Of a stretch of DNA of 64,000 nucleotides, positions 45,019 to 54,598 are shown piece by piece (position 1 is the stretch's first letter; the number at the start of each line of letters is the position of its first letter). The notes under the pieces were generated by a model. The model did not search any database. It was not told where the DNA came from and saw nothing but the letters and a program-made list of their open reading frames with translations. Both the position numbers and the translations under genes were made by a program. Source of the DNA: Granulibacter bethesdensis (lineage in GTDB: Bacteria; Pseudomonadota; Alphaproteobacteria; Acetobacterales; Acetobacteraceae); assembly GCF_001889545.1 (NCBI RefSeq), contig NZ_CP018194.1, forward strand, positions 904,501 to 968,500, in the 5' to 3' direction.

Positions 45019-47151
45019 GTGCAGCCACTGATCTATCTCCGCCGGGCCAGTCAGAGTGCGCGGGATGCTGCCGGGGCGTTGGCCGGTCAGCAGTTCGGGC
45101 GCTTTTCCCTGTGGCTGCCGGTCGGCATGGTGGCCGGGGATTATCTGTATTTTCTGGCTCCAACGGAGCCGCCGATATGGGTGGGGTTATCTGCTCTCGG
45201 GCTGATGATCTGCCTGCTCGTGGCAGGCTGGTTAAGCCCGATCCTGCGTGCAGTGACTGGTATGGGGGTGGCGGTGGCGGTGGGATGGAGCGCAGGGCAA
45301 TACGCCGTTCTGACCGCTCTGCCGCTGGAGCCTGTTCCAAACAGGGCCGTGATCGTGGAAGGGATTGTGACCGCGGTTGAGACCGGACCAGACTGGCGCA
45401 GAATTGTTGTTGCCGCTCCCTTGCTGGATGGGGTGACACATTGGCAGCGTTCGGTACGGCTGAGAGTGCGGGATGGAGACCATGCACACCTTCAATCAGG
45501 TGACAGGATATCGGTGCGGGCGCTGATCAGACCGCCGCCATGGCCTGCTTATCCGGGGGCGCTGGATCGGCAGAGAGACGCATTCTTCTCCGGGATTGGA
45601 GCTTTCGGTTTTGCCCTGGCCCCGGTTTCGCATCTCACATCGCGGCAGGATGCGGCCTCGATCCGTTTGGCCAGAATGCGGGAAATGATCGCCGATCACG
45701 TTCGCACAGCCTTGCCCGGGAGTGAGGGAGCGGTGGCAACGGCTTTGTTGACCGGAGATACTGCTTCCATTCCGCAATCTATCCGTCTTCTGTTTCGGGA
45801 TACGGGGTTGGCTCATCTGCTGGCCATTGCGGGTCTGCATATCGCGATTGTCATGGGGACCATCTTTGCCGTGACGCGCTGGCTGCTGACCCGGAGCGAA
45901 TATATGGCGCTGTTCTGGCCGTGCCGACAGATTGCCGCCGTGACTGCATTGCTGTCAGGAATCGCCTATGCGGTAATGACCGGGTTACATGTGCCAATCA
46001 TACGCAGCGCAGTCATGGCGATGATTGCCTGTCTCGCCCTGTTTCTGGGGCGCAGGGCATTGTCCATGCGAGGGCTGGCGATTGCTGCAGCTCTGATTGT
46101 CCTGATCTGGCCGTATGAAGTCACCGGTGTCAGCTTCCAGATGAGTTTTGCTGCCGTGATGGCTCTGGCCGCCGGATATGAGGCGCTGGGACCATGGCTG
46201 GCCGGTCTGGCCGGGCGGCGTATGCTCCATCATCTGGCGGCGGTGGCGTTGACCAGCCTGCTGGCGGGCACTGCATCGGCACCGTACGGAATTTATCATT
46301 TCGGGCAGCTCCAGCTTTATTTCGTGGTGACCAATATGATCGCGGTGCCGCTGATGGCATTCTGGGTCATGCCGGCCGGTCTGCTGGCTATGACCCTGTT
46401 GCCCCTTGGCCTTGATCAACCCGTTTTTGCTGTTATGGGAATCGGGATCAGGCTGATCCTGACCGTTGCGAAACTGGTCGCAGCCTTGCCGGCTGCCGTC
46501 CTTGCTGTGCCGCCAATGCCAGGCTGGGGACTGTTCATGATCAGTGCCGGCCTGATCTGGCTTTGCCTCTGGCGTGGTCGTGTCCGGCTGTGCGGTGTGC
46601 CGGTCATGGTGGCGGGGATGGCGTCTGTCTGGCTGACTGTGCCTGCCGACCTTCTGATATCAGCGGATGCACGTATGGTCGCGGTCAGAGCCGGTCCACG
46701 TGTTTTTGCTTTCGACAAGGGAAGTTCGCCCCTGCTGACGGAGGCATGGCAGGCTTATTGGGGTGTTAGAGATTTTACGCCGCTTTCCGTGGCCGGGCGT
46801 CTCGCCCCGCACATGGCGCGATGTGGTGAGAGCGGCTGTCTCGTCACGCCGCTGTCAGGTGCCCCGGCGGTCTTTCTGAAAACGGGGGAGGGCGGGGAGA
46901 TATGTCAGCCCGGAGCGCTTGCCGTCATTCTGGATGGCTGGAGCAGCCAGTGTCGGAATCAGCCCGTGATATCCCTGTCGCAGATACGCGATGAGGGCAG
47001 CATTGCGGTATGGTTCAGGCCCGGAAGGATTTCCGTGCTGACAGACCGGGCATGGCGTGGGGACCGACCATGGGTGCCGTCACCACCTGATACCAGCCCG
47101 GGCCAGTGGAAAGCGCCGCTGGCCCGGACGGATGAGACAATCCCTCAGTAA
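45019..47151 (+). CDS. comEC: ComEC/Rec2 competence channel protein
   Basis: ComEC moves single-stranded DNA across the inner membrane during transformation. The 710-residue protein has an N-terminal membrane region, an OB-like soluble domain (residues about 95-200), and the competence domain with [22 protein letters not shown] and [15 protein letters not shown], followed by many membrane segments. The C-terminal metallo-hydrolase-like domain seems degenerate: I see no HxHxDH motif. The start is a GTG at 45019. Its end overlaps the lexA end by 7 nt in a convergent arrangement. With dprA it suggests that the organism can take up DNA. Confidence 0.92.
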   Translation: MQPLIYLRRASQSARDAAGALAGQQFGRFSLWLPVGMVAGDYLYFLAPTEPPIWVGLSALGLMICLLVAGWLSPILRAVTGMGVAVAVGWSAGQYAVLTALPLEPVPNRAVIVEGIVTAVETGPDWRRIVVAAPLLDGVTHWQRSVRLRVRDGDHAHLQSGDRISVRALIRPPPWPAYPGALDRQRDAFFSGIGAFGFALAPVSHLTSRQDAASIRLARMREMIADHVRTALPGSEGAVATALLTGDTASIPQSIRLLFRDTGLAHLLAIAGLHIAIVMGTIFAVTRWLLTRSEYMALFWPCRQIAAVTALLSGIAYAVMTGLHVPIIRSAVMAMIACLALFLGRRALSMRGLAIAAALIVLIWPYEVTGVSFQMSFAAVMALAAGYEALGPWLAGLAGRRMLHHLAAVALTSLLAGTASAPYGIYHFGQLQLYFVVTNMIAVPLMAFWVMPAGLLAMTLLPLGLDQPVFAVMGIGIRLILTVAKLVAALPAAVLAVPPMPGWGLFMISAGLIWLCLWRGRVRLCGVPVMVAGMASVWLTVPADLLISADARMVAVRAGPRVFAFDKGSSPLLTEAWQAYWGVRDFTPLSVAGRLAPHMARCGESGCLVTPLSGAPAVFLKTGEGGEICQPGALAVILDGWSSQCRNQPVISLSQIRDEGSIAVWFRPGRISVLTDRAWRGDRPWVPSPPDTSPGQWKAPLARTDETIPQ

Positions 47152-47876
47152 CGGCGAAGCAAGCCGATCAGCCTTCCCTGCACCCGTACGCGATCAGCAG
47201 GGAAAATTCTGGTTTCATGGCGTTCATTCGCTGGTTCCAGTGCCACCGACTTGCCGCGTCGCCGCAGGCGCTTGAGTGTGACTTCGGCGTCATCGATCAG
47301 GGCGACGACAATCTGCCCGTTTTCGGCAAGATCCGATTGCTGGATAATCACTGTATCGCCATCGAAAATACCGGCATCGATCATGGAATCGCCAGCAACT
47401 TCCAGTGCGTAGTGTTCCCCGTTGCCAAGCATATCGATCGGCACGCTGAGATAGGCGCTGGTGTCCCGCAATGCTTCAATCGGCATACCGGCGGCAATCC
47501 GCCCATAAAGAGGAAGCTGCACCGCAGAAGCATCCTGAGCCGCCCATACCCCTGCAATCCGATTGGAAAATCCCCCCTGAATGACATTCGGGGTAAAAGC
47601 GGGAGGAGGGGAGGCGGGAGGTATAGAGGGTGGCGCTGTTTTCGGTATCGGCATGCTGGCGGCTTCCGGCATGCGGATCACCTCCAGCGCCCGGGCGCGA
47701 TGATGGCGGCGGCGCAGAAAGCCGCGTTCTTCCAGTGCTGAAATAAGGCGGTGAATCCCTGATTTGGATTTCAGGTTCAAGGCCGCCTTCATTTCCTCAA
47801 AACTGGGGGAAAAGCCTGTTTTACGCAGATGGCCGTCAATGAGTAGTAACAGCTCATACTGTTTGCGTGTCAGCAT
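47145..47876 (-). CDS. lexA: SOS repressor LexA
   Basis: LexA represses DNA-damage genes until it cleaves itself with RecA. The winged-helix DNA-binding domain covers residues 1-65, with the recognition region [19 protein letters not shown]. The self-cleavage site is Ala129-Gly130 (RIAAG), the catalytic Ser is Ser164 (GDSM) and the Lys is Lys202 (EVTLKRL). A Pro-rich linker of about 50 residues joins the two domains. An SOS box lies 68 bp upstream, so the gene controls itself. It is the last gene before the convergent comEC, downstream of moeA. Confidence 0.96.
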   Translation of the reverse strand: MLTRKQYELLLLIDGHLRKTGFSPSFEEMKAALNLKSKSGIHRLISALEERGFLRRRHHRARALEVIRMPEAASMPIPKTAPPSIPPASPPPAFTPNVIQGGFSNRIAGVWAAQDASAVQLPLYGRIAAGMPIEALRDTSAYLSVPIDMLGNGEHYALEVAGDSMIDAGIFDGDTVIIQQSDLAENGQIVVALIDDAEVTLKRLRRRGKSVALEPANERHETRIFPADRVRVQGRLIGLLRRY

Positions 47877-47943
47877 GCAGAAGGCCTTTCAAGACCGTCC
47901 CGGAAGGAAAAAGCGCACAAAAGAACAAACAAGCAACAAATAT

Positions 47944-47958
47944 GTTCTACATAAGTTC
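47944..47958. promoter_or_regulatory. LexA box (SOS operator) of lexA
   Basis: GTTC-TACATAA-GTTC is a perfect match to the alphaproteobacterial SOS box GTTC-N7-GTTC. A weaker copy, GAAC-N7-CAAC, is at 47923-47937. Both lie just upstream of the lexA start and behind the moeA stop. Confidence 0.88.
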
Positions 47959-47980
47959 GTTCTGTCGCGTCAAGCGTCCT

Positions 47981-49186
47981 TTATAATCCGGCACTATCAA
48001 GGGGCAGGACTGACACGATCTCTCCCGTTGCGGCCTGTGGCGCATGGGGCGGACGCATGATCAATGCGTTGGCCCGTGCCAGTGTGCTCAGCATTGAAGA
48101 ATCCTGCACAGGAAAGGCTTCGACAACCGGACCGGACTCCGTCTGCGTTACGATTCCGCGCATGAAGTCGGTGCGATGATCATTGGCCCGCAAGGGGGCC
48201 GCCAGTCGTGCCGGCTGTGTCCGCAAGGAAGAGGCAGGCAGACCGCGTAACACCTCCAATGCAGGCAGCACGAACAGCAGGGCGCAGACATAGGCCGAGA
48301 CAGGGTTGCCCGGCAGTCCAATCAAAGGTGTTCCGGCCAGCTGTCCGTGCATCAGCGGTTTGCCCGGTCGCATGGCAATTTTCCAGAAATCCAGCGTCAG
48401 CCCCCCGTGCTCTCCCAGCGCAGAGCGTACCAGGTCATGATCGCCCACGCTGGCGCCGCCGATGGTGATCAGAAGATCGGATTTTGTGGCGGCTTCCGCA
48501 CGGACACGGATGGTATCGCTGTCATCACCGCTGAGCGGAAGCAGGATTGGGTCGCCGCCAGCCGCACGGATCATGGCGGCCAGCATGTGGGAATTGGAGC
48601 TGACAATCCCACCCGGCGGTAATGGCTCCCCGGGCAGTGCGATTTCATCGCCGGTTGCCAGTACCGCAACGCGAGGGCGGCGATGAACCGCCAGCCAGGG
48701 AATATTGGCGGCAGCGGCAAGACCGATATCCCGCGCTGTCAGGATACGGCCTGATTCCAGCACGGTTTGATCGACGGTGAAATCCTGTCCCTGCCGTCTG
48801 ATGTGGCGATCAGGCCGCACGGTCTCGGCAGGAATAACGATGTCATCCTGTCGCTGCGCTTCTTCCTGCAACAGGATGGTATCTGCGCCTTGTGGAACGA
48901 CGCTGCCGGTGAAAAGGCGAACTGCCTGACCGGTTTCCACTTTGCCGCTGAACGGATGTCCGGCTGGGGCCGCGCCGATGACGGTCAGTCTGGCATCCGC
49001 AATTGCATCGGCGCACCGCACCGCATAGCCATCCATGGCTGAAACATCATGAGGAGGCTGGGTCACCCGCGCCTGCACATTGACAGCCAGTACCCGACCA
49101 TGAGCCTCAGCGATTGAGACCGTCTCGGCCATGGTGGGGGAGACGGAGGCCAGAATACGGGCGCGGGCTTCTTCGACCGGGATCAT
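47981..49186 (-). CDS. moeA: Molybdopterin molybdenumtransferase
   Basis: MoeA inserts molybdate into molybdopterin. It has the N-terminal MoeA segment with DVSAMDGYAVR, then VLATGDEI, GGASVGDHDLV, the GKPLMHGQLAGTPLIGLPGNP stretch (shown in parts: GKPLMHG, GLPGNPVSAYV) and a small C-terminal domain. The length, about 401 residues, is typical. I chose the ATG at 49186 (MIPVEEAR); it lies 10 nt after the moaC stop. Its product would serve the molybdoenzymes in this window: the aldehyde dehydrogenase at 18 kb and the formate-dehydrogenase-like protein at 41 kb. Confidence 0.94.
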   Translation of the reverse strand: MIPVEEARARILASVSPTMAETVSIAEAHGRVLAVNVQARVTQPPHDVSAMDGYAVRCADAIADARLTVIGAAPAGHPFSGKVETGQAVRLFTGSVVPQGADTILLQEEAQRQDDIVIPAETVRPDRHIRRQGQDFTVDQTVLESGRILTARDIGLAAAANIPWLAVHRRPRVAVLATGDEIALPGEPLPPGGIVSSNSHMLAAMIRAAGGDPILLPLSGDDSDTIRVRAEAATKSDLLITIGGASVGDHDLVRSALGEHGGLTLDFWKIAMRPGKPLMHGQLAGTPLIGLPGNPVSAYVCALLFVLPALEVLRGLPASSLRTQPARLAAPLRANDHRTDFMRGIVTQTESGPVVEAFPVQDSSMLSTLARANALIMRPPHAPQAATGEIVSVLPLDSAGL

Positions 49187-49196
49187 GATTCTTTGT

Positions 49197-49694
49197 TCAG
49201 TCCTGCCGGAAATCACCTGACTTGCCGCCGGATTTTTCAACCACACGGATGTCGCTGATAATCATGCCGCGATCAACGGCTTTGCACATATCATAGATGG
49301 TCAGGGCGGCGATGCTAACCCCGGTCAGGGCCTCCATTTCAACGCCTGTGCGCCCGGACGTCCGCACCCGCACCTCAATCTCGACTTCTCCCGGTCTATC
49401 ATTGCGGAAATCAACCGTGATTGCCGTGACTGGCAACGGATGGCAAAGCGGGATCAGATCAGCCGTCCGCTTGACCGCCATAATCCCTGCCAGACGTGCA
49501 ACGCCCAGCACATCGCCTTTTTTGGCACTGCCTTCCTGAATCATCGCCCATGTGGATGGCTGCATCGTGATCCGTCCACGGGCGACACCCAGCCGGTCCG
49601 TGACCGGTTTGCCGGCAATATCCACCATGGCTGCTTCCCCGGCGGCATTGAAATGGGTCAGGCGGGGAGAAGGCGTGTCCTGCATGTCAGGCAA
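49197..49694 (-). CDS. moaC: Cyclic pyranopterin monophosphate synthase
   Basis: MoaC converts the product of MoaA to cyclic pyranopterin in molybdenum cofactor synthesis. The signature residues are in [19 protein letters not shown], the metal-like His pair in LIPLCHPL and [20 protein letters not shown] near the C-terminus. It has the usual length of 165 residues. Its start overlaps the end of trpC, so trpC, moaC and moeA form one transcript, an arrangement common in alphaproteobacteria. The ATG at 49694 or 49685 may be used. Confidence 0.95.
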   Translation of the reverse strand: MPDMQDTPSPRLTHFNAAGEAAMVDIAGKPVTDRLGVARGRITMQPSTWAMIQEGSAKKGDVLGVARLAGIMAVKRTADLIPLCHPLPVTAITVDFRNDRPGEVEIEVRVRTSGRTGVEMEALTGVSIAALTIYDMCKAVDRGMIISDIRVVEKSGGKSGDFRQD

Positions 49695-50577
49695 TGGGTG
49701 GGACAGGAGGTAAAGAATCGATGCCTATCAACTCACGCACGGCCTTGGTGACATCATGCTGCCTCATCAGGCTTTCGCCGATCAGAAAGCTGCGTACGCC
49801 CGTTGCTGCCAGACGCTGTATGTCTTCATGCGTGCGGATGCCGCTTTCCGCGACCAGAAACCGGTCGGGCGGAAGCAATGGCGCGATGTTCAGGGTAGTA
49901 GAGAGATCTGTTTTCAGGGTTTTCAGATTGCGATTATTGATGCCGATCAGTCCCGTCTGAAGGGCCAGTGCACGATCGAGTTCGCCTTCGTCATGGACTT
50001 CAGCCAGCACGTCCAGATCAAGATGACGGGCGGTCTCTTCCAGTTCCCGTGCTTCGTCATCGGTCAGGGCGGCCATGATCAGCAGGATGCAGTCTGCCCC
50101 CATGGCGCGGCTTTCATAGACCTGCCAAGGATCGAGAATGAAATCCTTGCGCAGCACCGGCAGGGATACCGCGGCACGCGCAGAGACCAGATGCTCCGGG
50201 TCACCCTGGAAATATGGCTCATCGGTCAGCACGGACAGACAGGTCGCGCCCCCGGCCTGATAGGCTTTTGCCAGCTCGGCCGGATTGAAATGAGGGCGGA
50301 TTAACCCGCCGGACGGCGATGCTTTCTTGATCTCGGTGATCAGACCATAGCCACCCTGAAGTACGGCATCTTTCAGCGCCTGCCCAAAGCCACGGGGGGC
50401 CGGCAGATCACGAATACGGTTGATCAACGTTTCTTTGGAAAGCAACGCTTTGCGTTGCGTCACTTCCTTGCGGGTATCGGCGCAGATACGCGCCAGCACA
50501 TCGTAACCGGTGGACGTGGCGGCCCCGGTTTCGGTTGGCGTGGTCTGATCCGGCTGTGAGGCGGGAAGTGTTGTCAT
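49687..50577 (-). CDS. trpC: Indole-3-glycerol phosphate synthase
   Basis: TrpC closes the indole ring in tryptophan synthesis. The barrel motifs are [60 protein letters not shown] and [12 protein letters not shown]. It is preceded by a Pro/Thr-rich N-terminal extension of about 30 residues. I prefer the ATG at 50577 because GGAG lies 5 nt upstream; ATG at 50580 and 50604 are alternatives. It lies about 110 bp after trpD, the largest gap in this part of the operon. It shares a transcript with moaC and moeA. Confidence 0.95.
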   Translation of the reverse strand: MTTLPASQPDQTTPTETGAATSTGYDVLARICADTRKEVTQRKALLSKETLINRIRDLPAPRGFGQALKDAVLQGGYGLITEIKKASPSGGLIRPHFNPAELAKAYQAGGATCLSVLTDEPYFQGDPEHLVSARAAVSLPVLRKDFILDPWQVYESRAMGADCILLIMAALTDDEARELEETARHLDLDVLAEVHDEGELDRALALQTGLIGINNRNLKTLKTDLSTTLNIAPLLPPDRFLVAESGIRTHEDIQRLAATGVRSFLIGESLMRQHDVTKAVRELIGIDSLPPVPPIA

Positions 50578-50687
50578 CATGGCTCCGAAAGCAGTCACAG
50601 GCACGAATGAAGAAGCAACAGGCCTATACCACCGTCATGGCGATGGCAAAAACGGGCTTCTTCAGTGTCCCGATAAAGTCAAAGGGA

Positions 50688-51728
50688 TCAAGGGGTTGCA
50701 TTTGTTGCTGCCCGAAGCCTGTTCAGGGCCGATAATGCTGATCCATCATCAATGGATCGGCGGGCAAGGGTCACCCCTTCTTTCAGCGTGTCGGTCTGTC
50801 CGGCGACGATCAGGGCAGCCGCCGCGTTCAGACAGACAGTATCACGATATGGTCCGTCGGCTCCATCAAGCAAGGCCTGCAGGACGCGGGCATTATGGTC
50901 CGCATCCCCACCCTGAATGGCATCCAGTGGTGCGCGGGGCAGGCCGGCCTCTTCCGGGGTCACACTGAACTGGCGCAAGATGCCGTTTTCCAGCGCAGTG
51001 ACCTGGCTTTCGCCTGCCAGCGTCAGTTCATCCAGGCCGAGACCATGGACTATCCAGCATGTCTCCGTGCCAAGCTCTCCCAGGACCCGGGCCATTGGCA
51101 CGGCCCAGATCGGATCGAAAACACCGGTCAACTGGCGCTTGACGCCAGCAGGGTTCCCCATCGGCCCGATCAGGTTGAACAGGGTGCGGATGCCAAGCTG
51201 TGAACGTGCTTCCGCGGCATGACGCAGGGCTGGATGAAAATGGGGTGCGAACAGAAATGCACAGTGCTCATCATGAAGGATGGCTTCCTGACGCTCCGTG
51301 CTCAGGTCGATCTTCACGCCCAGCGCTGTCAGGACGTCGGCGGCACCGGAGCGGGAGCTGAGGGCGCGGTTGCCGTGCTTGGCGATTGGAACGCCGCATC
51401 CGGCCACTACGAAGGTGACGGCAGTGGATATGTTGAGTGTTCCCGCACCGTCACCGCCCGTGCCACAGACATCAATGGTGCCATCCGGCGCTTTGATGGG
51501 GATCATATGTGACCGCAATGCCCGCACGGCTCCGCCCATTTCAGCTTCTGTTTCTCCACGGAGACGTAAGGCCATAACCAGCGCGGCAATCTGGGAGGAT
51601 GTAGCCTGACCACGCATGATCAGATCAAAGGCTGCGAAGGCATCTTCTTCGTTCAGATGCTCACCTTTGGCGAGGCGTGACAGAACGGGGCGCAGATCGG
51701 TCTGCGCCGGAACAGGGGAGGGGGTCAT
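50688..51728 (-). CDS. trpD: Anthranilate phosphoribosyltransferase
   Basis: TrpD joins anthranilate to phosphoribosyl pyrophosphate. Motifs visible are [16 protein letters not shown], the [21 protein letters not shown] segment and [13 protein letters not shown]. The 346-residue length fits. I chose the ATG at 51728, 8 nt after the trpG stop; the frame is open to 51863 but that part overlaps trpG. The gene is not fused to trpG, unlike in enteric bacteria. Confidence 0.95.
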   Translation of the reverse strand: MTPSPVPAQTDLRPVLSRLAKGEHLNEEDAFAAFDLIMRGQATSSQIAALVMALRLRGETEAEMGGAVRALRSHMIPIKAPDGTIDVCGTGGDGAGTLNISTAVTFVVAGCGVPIAKHGNRALSSRSGAADVLTALGVKIDLSTERQEAILHDEHCAFLFAPHFHPALRHAAEARSQLGIRTLFNLIGPMGNPAGVKRQLTGVFDPIWAVPMARVLGELGTETCWIVHGLGLDELTLAGESQVTALENGILRQFSVTPEEAGLPRAPLDAIQGGDADHNARVLQALLDGADGPYRDTVCLNAAAALIVAGQTDTLKEGVTLARRSIDDGSALSALNRLRAATNATP

Positions 51729-51736
51729 CAGAAAAA

Positions 51737-52351
51737 TCAGGCGGCAAGACGCGGCGGCAGGATGGCTGGAACAGCTTCCCCCCGAGCGGCGGCAAGAAAA
51801 TTGGCCAGAATGGCATGGCCATGGCGGCTGGCGATGCTCTCCGGATGGAACTGCACGCCGCAAATCGGCAGGGAGCGATGGCGCAGCCCCATGATGAGAC
51901 CATCTTCCGTCTCGGCGGTAATTTCCAGCACGTCCGGCAGGGTCTCCCGCTCGACGATCAGGCTGTGATAGCGGGTGGCTTCAAACGGGTCAGGAAGGCC
52001 GGAGAATACATCCTGCCCCCTATGATGAATGGGGGAGGTCTTGCCATGAAGCGGATAGGGCGCACGGCAGACAACGCCACCAAAGGCCTGACCGATCGTC
52101 TGATGACCAAGGCATACCCCGAATAGCGGGATGGTGTGTTCAGCCGCGGCCTGCACCAGCGGCAGACAAATTCCTGCCTGCTCCGGTGCGCGGGGGCCGG
52201 GGGACAACACGATCGCCTCCGGGCGCAGGGCGATGGCCTGTTCCACGGTAATGTGATCGTTGCGCCGCACATCGCAGGTCACGCCCAGATCGCCCAGAAA
52301 CTGTACCAGGTTGAAGGTAAAGCTGTCGTAATTGTCGATCAGAAGGATCAT
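51737..52351 (-). CDS. trpG: Anthranilate synthase, glutamine amidotransferase subunit
   Basis: TrpG hydrolyses glutamine to give ammonia to TrpE. The catalytic Cys lies in [16 protein letters not shown] and the His/Glu pair in GVQFHPESI; the opening [14 protein letters not shown] is standard. I chose the ATG at 52351; a GTG two codons upstream is in frame. Its partner trpE is 2.2 kb upstream, beyond two unrelated genes, an unusual separation. The 120-bp leader before it shows no clear tryptophan-rich attenuator peptide. Confidence 0.95.
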   Translation of the reverse strand: MILLIDNYDSFTFNLVQFLGDLGVTCDVRRNDHITVEQAIALRPEAIVLSPGPRAPEQAGICLPLVQAAAEHTIPLFGVCLGHQTIGQAFGGVVCRAPYPLHGKTSPIHHRGQDVFSGLPDPFEATRYHSLIVERETLPDVLEITAETEDGLIMGLRHRSLPICGVQFHPESIASRHGHAILANFLAAARGEAVPAILPPRLAA

Positions 52352-52474
52352 CGTCACCGCACCCGGCGTTCCGCTTGGTTGTCTGCTCTGAACACAGAGT
52401 GTTTATCCTCTGCATCTCTGCCTTTGTTGTTCTCATCGTGGCGCGTTTCAATCCCCGCGCCCAGACCGTTGTTG

Positions 52475-54133
52475 TCATGCCGGAAATGTTTCTGGCGCTG
52501 AGCCGCTTTCCATTGAGCCATGAAGGGGATCAGCATCTCCATTCCGGAAAGCGCACAGAAAACGGGTGAGGATGGAACGAGCTTCTCCCAGTGCCGTCTC
52601 CCAGTCACCGGGTGTTGGCTGCCGGACGATCCGCATGGAAGGATACCATGCGGTGCGGGTGCCATGCATGCGCCAGCGCCAGTCCGTGGTGAAACGGTTC
52701 AGCATCAGCACAGGTTTACCAAGAGCACCGGCCAGATGGGCAACGGATGTATCCACCGTAATCACCAGATCCAGCGCCATAATCAGTGCTGCCGTGTCCT
52801 CAAAGTCGGAAAGATGCATGGTTGGATCAAGCAGGTTCATCCCGGCGGGAGGGTATTTGGCTTCCTGTGCCGGTGGCCCTTTCTGGAGCGAGACGAAATG
52901 AGCGCCGGGAAGTTGGGAAAATGCCGCGAAAGCAGACAAAGGCAGGGAGCGCTGGGCATTCCAATGCTTGTGCCCGGCATCATCATCCCGGATGCTGCCA
53001 GCCCAGCAGAGGCCGATCAGGGCATCGCCTGGCCGGGGGCCAAGTATTTGCCGGAATGTGCTTTTCCACTGCGCTTCATACGCTGAGGATGCAGACAGAT
53101 AAGGGACCGGCTCTGCATTGCGAATATAGGGATCATTCATCACATGCGGCAGGCTGAGCAGCGGGCAATGCAGATCGTAATGCGGCAGGGTCGCACCGCG
53201 CGGCACGACTGACATAATGCCGGGAATATGCCTGATCAGCCTGACCAGAGGTTGATCCACCTCCACTACGATCCTGTGCTGCCTGGCCAGAACAGGCAGG
53301 TAGCGAGCGAATTGCAGCGTATCCCCCATACCCTGTTCGGCCCATAGCAGGATGGTCTGGCCCTGTGTGTCCTGTCCTTCCCAGCGGGGGCAGGGGAAAG
53401 GACGTGGTTGCCGCCCGTCACGGTGCCATCGCGCCTCATAAAGCGCGTACCCTTCCTGCATCGTGCTGAGCAGCATCAGCACATAGCCAAGATTGAATTC
53501 CGTTGCCGGATGACCGGGCCTGAGCGCCAGTGCCCGGCGCAGCAGCGGTTCTGCTTCCTCCGGTCGGCCAAGATCCTTGCAGGCGCCGGCCAGAGACAGC
53601 AGCAGATCGGGGTTGTCAGGCTGCCTTAAGACGGCTCGGGTCAGATAGGGAACGGCTTCTTCGAGTGCGCCCGTCGCGGCGCAGAGTGTGCCAAGTGCTT
53701 CCTCTGCCGCTTCATTGTCCGGGCTGGCGGCCACCACGCCGCGCATCAGGGTGACGGCTTCCTCACTGCGTCCCAGATCGTGCAGCAGGGAGGCCAGACC
53801 AACCGCATAGTCCGGGCGGTTCGGCTCCAGATGCAGGGCGTTGCGGAACGCGGTTTCCGCCTCTTCATGCCGCGAGTCCTGCAGACAGGCATGAGCCAGC
53901 GTATTCTGGATCTGGCCATCCTGAGGGGCCAGTTTTGCCGCCTGCCGCAGAATGGCAGCGGCAGCGCTGTAGTCCTGCCGTTTGATCAGCAGCAAGCCCA
54001 GAAGATGGGCAGGCGCAGGATCAGACTGATTTTCCCGCCATGCCTGTCGGTATGCATTTTCGGCGTCTTCGAGCCTGTCCTCCCGGTGGGCAGCGCGGGC
54101 GCGTTCGAACCAGGACTGTTCAAACATGCTCAC
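52475..54133 (-). CDS. TPR protein with C-terminal glycosyltransferase-9-like domain
   Basis: The first half (residues about 1-235) is a series of tetratricopeptide repeats; typical units read AENAYRQAW and AETAFRNALHLEPNRPDYA. The second half starts with ILLWAEQGMGDTLQFARYLP and ends with TVDTSVAHLAGALGKPVLML, which are the motifs of heptosyltransferase-like GT9 domains in TPR-linked glycosyltransferases. The acceptor is unknown; protein or surface glycan modification is possible. The start is a GTG overlapping the DUF488 stop (GTGA), with an ATG at 54127 as an alternative. It separates trpE from trpG and has no evident link to tryptophan. Confidence 0.85.
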   Translation of the reverse strand: MSMFEQSWFERARAAHREDRLEDAENAYRQAWRENQSDPAPAHLLGLLLIKRQDYSAAAAILRQAAKLAPQDGQIQNTLAHACLQDSRHEEAETAFRNALHLEPNRPDYAVGLASLLHDLGRSEEAVTLMRGVVAASPDNEAAEEALGTLCAATGALEEAVPYLTRAVLRQPDNPDLLLSLAGACKDLGRPEEAEPLLRRALALRPGHPATEFNLGYVLMLLSTMQEGYALYEARWHRDGRQPRPFPCPRWEGQDTQGQTILLWAEQGMGDTLQFARYLPVLARQHRIVVEVDQPLVRLIRHIPGIMSVVPRGATLPHYDLHCPLLSLPHVMNDPYIRNAEPVPYLSASSAYEAQWKSTFRQILGPRPGDALIGLCWAGSIRDDDAGHKHWNAQRSLPLSAFAAFSQLPGAHFVSLQKGPPAQEAKYPPAGMNLLDPTMHLSDFEDTAALIMALDLVITVDTSVAHLAGALGKPVLMLNRFTTDWRWRMHGTRTAWYPSMRIVRQPTPGDWETALGEARSILTRFLCAFRNGDADPLHGSMESGSAPETFPA

Positions 54134-54591
54134 GAAACAACCCCGGTGGCGAAAAGGTGATGCATCTGAAAACCATGCCGCTTTTGCAGGACTTCACCAA
54201 CGCGCAGCCGGTGACAGATATGAGGATCGGTTTCGTAACAAAGCAGGCAGCACGGTGCCTGACCAGCCAGTGTTGCAGCTTGCTGAAGGGCCATCTCTGC
54301 TTCCGGTGTGGTCAGTTTTTCGTCCACGATGGACCAGAAGCGAGGCCAGTCACGTCTCTTGTTAGCTTCCCGTCCTTCAGGTGGGGTGCCAAGCGGGCGG
54401 AGATGGACATAAGAAATTCCGTGCTCCGCCAGACTGTTGGCAAGGACGGTTTTTGAAAATCCAGCCCGTCTGGATAACGGGCGATCCCGGACATCAATCA
54501 GTGTTTTGACCCCGGCCTGAAGCAGAGCCTCAATGACGTCCCGCTGAGCCGTTTTCTCATAGCCAATGGTATAAAGTGGCGCAGGGGACAT
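54130..54591 (-). CDS. DUF488-family protein
   Basis: The 153-residue protein matches DUF488: LYTIGYEKTA at the start, TLIDVRDRPLSRRAGFSK, LGTPPEGR and the Cys-rich LLCYETDPHICHRLRVGEVL near the C-terminus. The conserved Cys/His cluster could bind metal or nucleic acid, but no function is established. I chose the ATG at 54591, which begins at the family start; an open frame to 54741 lies inside trpE. It sits 8 nt after trpE and overlaps the TPR gene. Confidence 0.85.
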   Translation of the reverse strand: MSPAPLYTIGYEKTAQRDVIEALLQAGVKTLIDVRDRPLSRRAGFSKTVLANSLAEHGISYVHLRPLGTPPEGREANKRRDWPRFWSIVDEKLTTPEAEMALQQAATLAGQAPCCLLCYETDPHICHRLRVGEVLQKRHGFQMHHLFATGVVS

Positions 54592-54598
54592 GACGTGG

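Noticed and set aside
52140-52478. 112-codon frame starting by ATGA overlap with the TPR gene stop, which might be a trp leader peptide
   Set aside because: It runs into trpG in another frame, has only one Trp codon near its start and no attenuator structure that I can draw.
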